Of a stretch of 64,000 nucleotides of DNA, positions 57,615 through 64,000 are shown piece by piece (the first letter of the stretch is position 1; each line of letters opens with the position of its first letter). The notes beneath the pieces are model-generated. The model saw nothing but the letters and a program-made list of their open reading frames with translations. It was not told the origin of the DNA and searched no databases. A program made the position numbers and the translations under genes. This DNA comes from Tardiphaga alba (GTDB lineage: Bacteria > Pseudomonadota > Alphaproteobacteria > Rhizobiales > Xanthobacteraceae), in assembly GCF_018279705.1 (NCBI RefSeq), contig NZ_CP036498.1:2807001-2871000 (forward strand), read 5' to 3'.

Positions 57615-59387
57615 ATGCATCGCTACCGGTCTCACACCTGCGGCGCGCTCCGCGACAGCCATATCGATCAGACCGTGCGCCTGTCCGGCTGGTGCCATCG
57701 TATTCGCGACCATGGCGGCGTGCTCTTCATCGACCTGCGCGACCATTACGGCCTGACCCAGTGTGTCGCCGATCCGGATTCACCGGCCTTCAAGATCGCC
57801 GAAACGCTGCGTTCGGAATGGGTTGTGCGCATCGACGGCAAGGTGCGCCGTCGCCCTGAAGGCACCAACAACGACGAATTGCCGACCGGCGCCGTCGAAA
57901 TCTATATCGACGAGATCGAAGTGCTCGGCCCGGCCGCTGAACTGCCGCTGCCGGTGTTCGGCGATCAGGAATATCCGGAAGACATCCGCCTGAAATACAG
58001 GTTCTTGGACCTGCGCCGCGAGAAGCTGCACCAGAACATCATGACCCGCGGCGCCATCATCGACAGCATGCGCCGTCGCATGAAGGAGGGCGGCTTCTTC
58101 GAATTCCAGACGCCGATCCTCACCGCGTCGTCGCCGGAGGGTGCACGCGACTTCCTGGTGCCGTCGCGCATCCATCCCGGCAAGTTCTACGCGTTGCCGC
58201 AGGCGCCGCAGCAGTACAAGCAGCTGCTGATGATGTCGGGCTTCGATCGTTACTTCCAGATCGCGCCATGCTTCCGCGACGAAGACCCGCGCGCCGATCG
58301 TCTGCCCGGCGAATTCTACCAGCTCGATCTCGAAATGAGCTTCATCGAGCAGGAAGACGTCTTCGCCGCGATGGAGCCGGTGATCACCGGCATCTTCGAG
58401 GAGTTCGCGAACGGCAAGCCGGTCAGCAAGGACTGGCCGCGCATTCCTTACGCCGAAGCGATCCGCAAATACGGCAGCGACAAGCCGGACCTGCGTAATC
58501 CGCTGGTCATGCAGGACGTCTCCGAGCATTTCCGCGGTTCGGGCTTCAAGGTCTTCGCGCGCATGCTCGAAGATCCGAAGAACCAGGTCTGGGCCATTCC
58601 CGGTCCGACCGGCGGCAGCCGCGCATTCTGCGATCGCATGAATTCCTGGGCGCAGGGCGAAGGTCAGCCTGGTCTTGGCTACATCATGTGGCGCGAGAAC
58701 AATGAGGGCGCAGGCCCGATCGCCAACAATATCGGTCCCGAGCGTGCGGAAGCCGTCCGTGCCGCGCTTGGCCTGAAGGCCGGAGATGCCGCGTTCTTCG
58801 TCGCGGGTGATCCCGAGAAGTTCTACAAGTTCGCCGGTCTCGCCCGTAACAAGGTGGCTGACGATCTGAACCTCGCGGACAAGGAGCAGTTCAAGCTCGC
58901 CTGGATCGTCGACTTCCCGATGTTCGAATACAACGAGGACGACAAGAAGGTCGACTTCGCGCACAACCCGTTCTCGATGCCGCAGGGCGGTCTCGATGCG
59001 CTCAACGGGCAGGACCCGCTGACCATCCGCGCCTTCCAGTACGACATCGCCTGCAACGGTTTCGAGATCGCTTCGGGTGGCATCCGCAATCACAAGCCGG
59101 AAGCCATGGTGAAGGCGTTCGAGATCGCCGGCTACGGCGAGGAGACGGTGATCGAACGCTTCGGCGGCATGTATCGCGCGTTCCAGTATGGCGCGCCGCC
59201 GCATGGTGGCATGGCTGCTGGCGTCGACCGCATTGTGATGCTGCTCTGTGGCACTAACAATCTGCGCGAGATCTCGCTGTTCCCGATGAACCAGCGTGCG
59301 GAAGATCTTTTGATGGGGGCGCCGTCGGAAGCCTCGCCCAAGCAGCTGCGCGAAGCTCACATCCGGCTGAACCTTCCGGAGAAGTAA
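57615..59387 (+). CDS. aspS: aspartyl-tRNA synthetase
   Basis: A class IIb synthetase charging tRNA-Asp, 590 residues. It has the N-terminal OB-fold ([29 protein letters not shown]), motif 2 [21 protein letters not shown], the bacterial GAD insertion domain in the middle, and motif 3 [16 protein letters not shown]. Motif 2 has the form LPGEFYQLD that I associate with alphaproteobacterial enzymes. Whether it also charges tRNA-Asn cannot be told here. Confidence 0.97.
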   Translation: MHRYRSHTCGALRDSHIDQTVRLSGWCHRIRDHGGVLFIDLRDHYGLTQCVADPDSPAFKIAETLRSEWVVRIDGKVRRRPEGTNNDELPTGAVEIYIDEIEVLGPAAELPLPVFGDQEYPEDIRLKYRFLDLRREKLHQNIMTRGAIIDSMRRRMKEGGFFEFQTPILTASSPEGARDFLVPSRIHPGKFYALPQAPQQYKQLLMMSGFDRYFQIAPCFRDEDPRADRLPGEFYQLDLEMSFIEQEDVFAAMEPVITGIFEEFANGKPVSKDWPRIPYAEAIRKYGSDKPDLRNPLVMQDVSEHFRGSGFKVFARMLEDPKNQVWAIPGPTGGSRAFCDRMNSWAQGEGQPGLGYIMWRENNEGAGPIANNIGPERAEAVRAALGLKAGDAAFFVAGDPEKFYKFAGLARNKVADDLNLADKEQFKLAWIVDFPMFEYNEDDKKVDFAHNPFSMPQGGLDALNGQDPLTIRAFQYDIACNGFEIASGGIRNHKPEAMVKAFEIAGYGEETVIERFGGMYRAFQYGAPPHGGMAAGVDRIVMLLCGTNNLREISLFPMNQRAEDLLMGAPSEASPKQLREAHIRLNLPEK

Positions 59388-59409
59388 GCTCTGCGCTTGC
59401 GTCCTTCAA

Positions 59410-59566
59410 CTCTCCCCCGCGCGAAGCGAAGCTTCGCTAGAGGGAGAGGTCGCGCGTTCTTACGCGCGGGTGAGGGGCTTGTGACGTCGGAGTTTGGGGC
59501 TCCCCCTCACCCGAAATCTACGCTGCGCTTCGATTTCGACCTCTCCCCGGAGGGGAGAGGTGAAGC
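59410..59566. repeat. composite intergenic repeat (CTCTCCCC...GGGGAGAG type)
   Basis: About 157 bp between convergent aspS and the DUF945 gene. It includes GCGAAGCGAAGCTTCGC (59421-59437), CGCGCGTTCTTACGCGCG (59451-59468), a pair GGTGAGGGGC / CCCTCACCC, and the final hairpin CTCTCCCCGGAGGGGAGAG (59541-59559). Several nested stems read on both strands, so it is likely a two-way terminator. This repeat style is common in Bradyrhizobium-type genomes. Confidence 0.8.
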
Positions 59567-59574
59567 TAGAAGCA

Positions 59575-61554
59575 CTACTTGTTCTGAATATCGATATCGA
59601 ACAGCGAGAACATCGCCGACGGATCGTTCTTCGTCAGTTCGATGAACTGCAGCACCGGCAATTTCGCGCGCGGCGTGATCTTCAGCGCCAGTGTGCCATT
59701 CGGCTTTTCGATAAACGAGGCAACCGCGTCGGCGAGACGACCCGAAACCGGGTCGTCATTTCCGGCCGCGCGGCCCTTCGTGCGAATCTCGTTGGCGAGC
59801 GTCGACCGCGCCTGTTCGGTCGAGATATTCTGCTTGCGGGCATATTGAGCGATCGACAGATCGACGGCGCCGAGATCACGTCCCACGATTTCAATGGCGC
59901 CATATTCGATCGGCAAGGCCGCCATCATCGCGCGTTGCGGATCGGTGGTGAATAGATCACGCTGGACATTGTCGAGCGATGTCTTCGCATTGATGGCGAA
60001 CAGCTTGCCGATCTCGAAAGTGCCGGGCGTCAGCACCAGCTTCTTCTCGCTCTCGTTCCAAGCAATTCCGACATCCATATCAGCCGTGGCTTCGGTGATG
60101 CCGACATCGCGCAACAGCGTGAAGGGCTCTCCGTCCTTCTCTTCCAGCGGCCCGGTCATTTTGAGCTTGAGATTGATCTTGCTCGGAATCGAGCCAACGA
60201 ACTGCCCCCAGCTCAGGCTCGCATTGTGCAGCGTGATCAGCTTGCCGCTGTTCTTGTGGGGCGCCACCATGTCCCTGAGTTCGATGCTCTCCAGCGCTTT
60301 CAACATGCCGACGACGCTGTCGGTGGACGGCGTTGTGCCGAGCGCCGCCATTTGCGACGTCTGGCGCATCAGGCCGGAGAAATCGAAGCCCTTGAGCGCG
60401 AAGCGGCCGAGCTTGAATGGGCCTTCCTTCGTCGTGCCGTCGAGACCTTCGATGGCGAACTCACCGACCTTGCCGCGATCGAGATTGAAGCGCATGGCGG
60501 CGAGCTTGATCGGACCGTCAGGTGTCTGGACGGACAGGCCGAGCATCTCGGCATTGTCGATCTGGATGCCCTCATAGGTCGAAGCCACGGTCTCGATCAT
60601 GGCGCGAGTCTTGGCGGGATCGACGCGCGCGCCCGTGGCCGGCAATACGGCGAGCAACTCCTGCATTTTGAATTTGGCGGGCTGGATCTTCATGTCGCCC
60701 ATGCGGATGCCGTCGATGCGGAACGAGGGGCCGTTATCTGATGTCAGCGTATAGGCGCCGGTGCTGACCTGGCCCTGGATGCGATAGAACTTCTCATCGC
60801 TCGCATGAGCGGGATCGAGCACGGTGGCCGCTGCTGCGGCATCGAAATCCTTTGCCGTGATATCGACGATCTCGCCGGTCATCCGCACCGACTTGCGGGG
60901 CTGTGCGACGCTCATTGCCACATTGACGCGGCTCGCATGCGTGGTGGCGACCTTGCCGTCCTTGATGTCGCGGATGGTCAGGTCCGAATAGACATAATCG
61001 GCGCCGCCGGGCAGCGCCGTGCCCTTCGCCGCCACTGTCACGGTGGGGGCCGTCATCGCGCGTGCCGAGACGGCGGCGAATTGAGTGAGGCCGGCCCGAT
61101 ACATGTCGAGCGGCGAGGTCACCTTGGTGCCCTCCGGCATCCGCGTCGGGCCGGAATAATCGGCTATCTCGAAGCGGGGCGCCTTGACCGTGACGTCGAG
61201 GCCGCCCGCGGGCGCGATCGCGCCGCTGGCGTCGATGTCGGTGAGGACAATGTTGTCGGCCTTGAAGGTCGATCCGCTGTCGAGCCCGATGCCCGATGCG
61301 GTGAAGCTGGCGACCTTGATCTTGGCCGGCTGCGGCGCCGTGAATTCCACGGCGATATCGGAAAGTGTGACGTTGCGCGTCCACAGGCTGAAGGCGAGGT
61401 CGCCATGCTTGGCCTGTCCGCCGCCCGCGCGGATCTGCGCGAAATTGGTTTCGATCTCACCGGCGATGCGGTGCTTGATATAGGCTTCAGTGCCGAAATA
61501 GCCGCCGACAGCAGCAACAGCGGCCACGCCGAGGCCGATGACAGTTTTTGACAT
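59575..61554 (-). CDS. DUF945 (YdgA-like) family exported protein
   Basis: A 659-residue protein with a signal-anchor (SKTVIGLGVAAVAAVGGYFGTEAYIKHRIAGEIETNF) and no other membrane segment. The rest is a long series of beta-strand-like repeats (KIKVASFTASGIGLDSGSTF..., ALKGFDFSGLMRQTSQMAALG..., MTGPLEEKDGEPFTLLRDVGITEATADMDVGIAWNESEKK). This resembles the DUF945/AsmA-like groups, whose long beta structures sit in the periplasm and may carry lipids. Role not established. Confidence 0.75.
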   Translation of the reverse strand: MSKTVIGLGVAAVAAVGGYFGTEAYIKHRIAGEIETNFAQIRAGGGQAKHGDLAFSLWTRNVTLSDIAVEFTAPQPAKIKVASFTASGIGLDSGSTFKADNIVLTDIDASGAIAPAGGLDVTVKAPRFEIADYSGPTRMPEGTKVTSPLDMYRAGLTQFAAVSARAMTAPTVTVAAKGTALPGGADYVYSDLTIRDIKDGKVATTHASRVNVAMSVAQPRKSVRMTGEIVDITAKDFDAAAAATVLDPAHASDEKFYRIQGQVSTGAYTLTSDNGPSFRIDGIRMGDMKIQPAKFKMQELLAVLPATGARVDPAKTRAMIETVASTYEGIQIDNAEMLGLSVQTPDGPIKLAAMRFNLDRGKVGEFAIEGLDGTTKEGPFKLGRFALKGFDFSGLMRQTSQMAALGTTPSTDSVVGMLKALESIELRDMVAPHKNSGKLITLHNASLSWGQFVGSIPSKINLKLKMTGPLEEKDGEPFTLLRDVGITEATADMDVGIAWNESEKKLVLTPGTFEIGKLFAINAKTSLDNVQRDLFTTDPQRAMMAALPIEYGAIEIVGRDLGAVDLSIAQYARKQNISTEQARSTLANEIRTKGRAAGNDDPVSGRLADAVASFIEKPNGTLALKITPRAKLPVLQFIELTKNDPSAMFSLFDIDIQNK

Positions 61555-61885
61555 GAGGAAACTCCGTTAGCGGGCTATGCGGCGCATAAATGCCTGACTT
61601 CGCCAGGTATCGCATCGCGGCGCGGGAGCAGCGTCGGATACATTTGGCGTTGCAGCATCAAGGTACCCATTTTTGTTGAGGGCGGGCAAGGCAGTCTTTC
61701 CTAAGACGCGCGATCAGGCAGTTGGGTTCGAAGACGGAAAACGTCAATTTTCCATCGGCGAGAGGACGTCTGACATGCGTCCGGAAGCGGTTGCGCCAAT
61801 GCCGTCCGGCGGGATAGACATCGCGCTGAATCCGCCGAACGACCCTTTTATCCTGTCCGTACCGTTCGGCCCGACCGGAGCGCTC
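61555..61885. other. divergent intergenic region DUF945 / maeB, no gene seen
   Basis: A 331-bp gap. Upstream ATGs at 61774 and 61798 are out of frame with maeB. An inverted repeat GGAAAACGTCAATTTTCC lies at 61736-61753, about 130 bp before maeB, and could be an operator. GGAG at 61877-61880 is the maeB ribosome site. Nothing else could be supported. Confidence 0.4.
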
Positions 61886-64000
61886 ATGTCCTCTCCTTCC
61901 TCCGAAGAATTGTCCCGCGCAGCGCTCGCTTATCATCGCCTGCCGAAGCCGGGTAAGCTCGAAATCCAGGCGACCAAGCCGCTCGCCAACCAGCGCGACC
62001 TCGCGCTTGCTTATTCGCCCGGCGTTGCCGCGCCTTGCATGGCCATTGCCGCCGATCCGAACGAGGCGGCATCGCTGACTTCGCGTGCCAATCTCGTTGC
62101 GGTGGTCTCGAACGGCACCGCGGTGCTCGGTCTCGGCAATATCGGCCCGCTGGCGTCGAAACCCGTCATGGAGGGCAAGGCCGTCCTGTTCAAGAAATTC
62201 GCCGGCATCGATGTGTTCGACATCGAAATCGCCGCCGACACCATCGAGCGCGTGGTCGAGACCGTCTCGGCGCTGGAGCCGACCTTTGGCGGCATCAACC
62301 TCGAAGACATCAAGGGACCCGAGTGTTTCGAGATCGAGGCGCAGCTCAAGGAGCGCATGAAGATCCCGGTCTTCCATGACGACCAGCATGGCACCGCCAT
62401 CATCGTCGGCGCCGCGATCAAGAATGCGCTGCTGCTGAACGGCAAGAAACTGCCGGATGTGAAGATCGTCTGCTCGGGCGCTGGCGCCGCGGCGATCGCC
62501 TGTCTGAACCTGCTGGTGTCGCTCGGCGCCAAGCGCGAAAACATCTGGGTCTGCGACATCGACGGCGTCGTGCATGAAGGCCGCAACACGCTGATGGATC
62601 GCTGGAAGGCGGTCTACGCGCAGAAGACCGACGCGCGCACCCTCGGTGACGTGATCGGCGGCGCCGATATCTTCCTCGGCGTCTCCGCACCGAACGTGCT
62701 GAAGCCCGAGATGGTCAAGGCAATGGCCGACAAGCCGTTGGTGCTGGCGCTTGCCAATCCGACCCCGGAAATCATGCCGGACGAAGCGCGCAAGGCGCGT
62801 CCGGATGCGATGATCTGCACCGGTCGTTCGGACTTCCCGAACCAGGTGAACAACGTTCTCTGCTTCCCCTTCATCTTCCGCGGTGCGCTGGATTGCGGCG
62901 CCACTGCGATCAATGAAGCGATGAAGCATGCGGCCGTGGATGCCATCGCGCAGCTTGCGCAGGACCCGCCGTCGGATGCCGTGCATGCCGGTTTCGAGAG
63001 CGAGACGCAGGGCTTTGGTCCGGGCTCGCTGATCCCGTCGCCATTCGATCCGCGCCTGATCCTGCGCATCGCGCCGGCCGTCGCCAAGGCGGCGATGGAA
63101 TCCGGTGTCGCGTCGCGCCCGATCGCCAATTTCGACGAATACACCGCCAATCTCGAGCGCTTTGCATTCCGTTCGGGCCTCGTGATGAAGCCCGTTTTCG
63201 CCAAGGCGAAGACGCAGCCTGTCCGCGTGATCTATGCGGAAGGCGAGGACGAGCGCGTGCTGCGCGCTGTGCAGGTCGTGCTGGAAGAGAAGCTGGCGCG
63301 TCCGATCCTGGTCGGTCGTCCGTCGGTTGTGGAAGCGCGCATCAAGCGCTTCGGTCTGTCGATCAAGGCCGGGCAGGACTTCGACCTCATCAATCCCGAG
63401 GACGATCCGCGCTATCGCTCCTATGTGCAGTCCTACATCGATGTCGCCGGTCGTCGCGGCGTCACGCCGGATGTTGCCCGTACGGTCGTTCGCACCAATG
63501 CGACGGTCATCGCAGCACTAGCCGTGATCCGCGGTGAAGCCGATGCGATGATCTGCGGCATCGAAGGTCGCTTCATGAGCCATCTGCGCCATGTGCGCGA
63601 GATCATCGGCTTCCTGCCGGGTGTCAGCGACTTCGCAGCGCTGTCGCTGATGATCACCAGCAAGGGCGCGCATTTCATCGCCGACACGCAGGTGCGCCCG
63701 AATCCGAGCGCGGAAGAACTCGCGGAGATCGCGGCACTGGCGTCGAACCATGTGCAGCGCTTTGCCATGAAGCCGAAGATCGCTTTCGTCTCGCATTCGG
63801 ATTTCGGCAGCTACGATACGGACTCCTCCCGCAAGATGCGCCGCGCCGCTGCGCTGCTGCGTGAGAAGCATCCGGAGATTGAGTCCGACGGTGAAATGCA
63901 GGGCGATACCGCATTGTCCGAGGCGGCCCGCAAGATGGTGCTGCCGCATTCGAAGCTCGAAGGTGCAGCGAATGTCCTGATTATGCCGACGCTGGATGCC
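61886..64000 (+). CDS. maeB: NADP-dependent malic enzyme with C-terminal phosphotransacetylase-like domain (3' end outside window)
   Basis: The first 705 residues of a MaeB-type enzyme, which converts malate to pyruvate and CO2 with NADP. The malic domain shows [13 protein letters not shown], the tyrosine/lysine region, [14 protein letters not shown] and [12 protein letters not shown]. The Rossmann part is [17 protein letters not shown], followed by [33 protein letters not shown]. From about residue 430 a phosphate acetyltransferase-like domain follows ([22 protein letters not shown]...), usually regulatory in this family. ATG 61886 has GGAG 5 bp upstream. The frame is open to the window end. 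Confidence 0.96.
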   Translation, partial: MSSPSSEELSRAALAYHRLPKPGKLEIQATKPLANQRDLALAYSPGVAAPCMAIAADPNEAASLTSRANLVAVVSNGTAVLGLGNIGPLASKPVMEGKAVLFKKFAGIDVFDIEIAADTIERVVETVSALEPTFGGINLEDIKGPECFEIEAQLKERMKIPVFHDDQHGTAIIVGAAIKNALLLNGKKLPDVKIVCSGAGAAAIACLNLLVSLGAKRENIWVCDIDGVVHEGRNTLMDRWKAVYAQKTDARTLGDVIGGADIFLGVSAPNVLKPEMVKAMADKPLVLALANPTPEIMPDEARKARPDAMICTGRSDFPNQVNNVLCFPFIFRGALDCGATAINEAMKHAAVDAIAQLAQDPPSDAVHAGFESETQGFGPGSLIPSPFDPRLILRIAPAVAKAAMESGVASRPIANFDEYTANLERFAFRSGLVMKPVFAKAKTQPVRVIYAEGEDERVLRAVQVVLEEKLARPILVGRPSVVEARIKRFGLSIKAGQDFDLINPEDDPRYRSYVQSYIDVAGRRGVTPDVARTVVRTNATVIAALAVIRGEADAMICGIEGRFMSHLRHVREIIGFLPGVSDFAALSLMITSKGAHFIADTQVRPNPSAEELAEIAALASNHVQRFAMKPKIAFVSHSDFGSYDTDSSRKMRRAAALLREKHPEIESDGEMQGDTALSEAARKMVLPHSKLEGAANVLIMPTLDA

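Noticed and set aside
57780..59360. 526-codon open frame on the minus strand
   Set aside because: Antisense to aspS, a certain gene; no motif and shadow-type composition.

Overview
The window looks like the chromosome of an alphaproteobacterium of the Bradyrhizobium / Rhodopseudomonas / Afipia / Tardiphaga group (Nitrobacteraceae). The reasons are high GC with strong G/C third positions, alphaproteobacterial gene orders (acpP-fabF-mltG-yicC-gmk; purN-purM with pgsA-hdaA-ppk-ppx and aspS), and intergenic palindromic repeats I associate with this family. The genus cannot be fixed from sequence alone. No rRNA, tRNA, CRISPR array, prophage or insertion sequence was seen.

Layout. 1-4.6 kb: fatty-acid and cell-wall block (acpP 3' end, fabF, mltG, yicC, gmk). 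4.6-8.2 kb, minus strand: a secreted caspase-like peptidase followed by two tandem paralogous small secreted proteins, plus a zinc alcohol dehydrogenase upstream. 8.3-10.9 kb: a membrane protein fused to a Cys/His peptidase-like domain, and an MFS transporter. 10.9-18.6 kb: an LPS-export / outer-membrane operon on the minus strand (lptF-lptG-lptD-surA-like-pdxA-rsmA), divergent from pepA-holC (19-21 kb). 21.1-25.4 kb: a lipoprotein, then a TonB receptor / PepSY / small membrane protein iron-uptake operon. 25.6-30.9 kb: ABC-F protein, a NepR-like mini-gene missed by ordinary ORF thresholds, ndk, a TerC-family protein, and a ketopantoate-reductase homologue. 31-35.7 kb: a complete branched-chain-amino-acid-type ABC importer. 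35.8-42.1 kb: an H1-like basic protein, a membrane class III cyclase, a TetR regulator, a desaturase/MetX-like pair and an alpha/beta hydrolase. 42.3-49.3 kb: purN-purM, pgsA, hdaA, ppk, ppx, with a good Pho box before ppk. 49.3-52.6 kb: a GntR-controlled catabolic cluster (FAH hydrolase, GlcG/HbpS-like protein, tricarboxylate-type binding protein). 52.6-64 kb: rnd, selO, a chemoreceptor, aspS, a DUF945 protein and maeB, which runs off the window.

The most important point for a reader is that six genes (fabF, class III cyclase, pgsA, TctC-like, FAH, chemoreceptor) each carry one apparent single-base deletion. In five of them the site is a run of four or five G (or C) where the reading frame calls for one more. 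Restoring one base gives a full-length protein in each case. Because essential genes such as fabF are included, homopolymer base-calling error is more likely than true gene loss.

The most system-like novelty is the caspase / twin small-protein operon. Its caspase start codon lies inside a perfect 11-bp hairpin.
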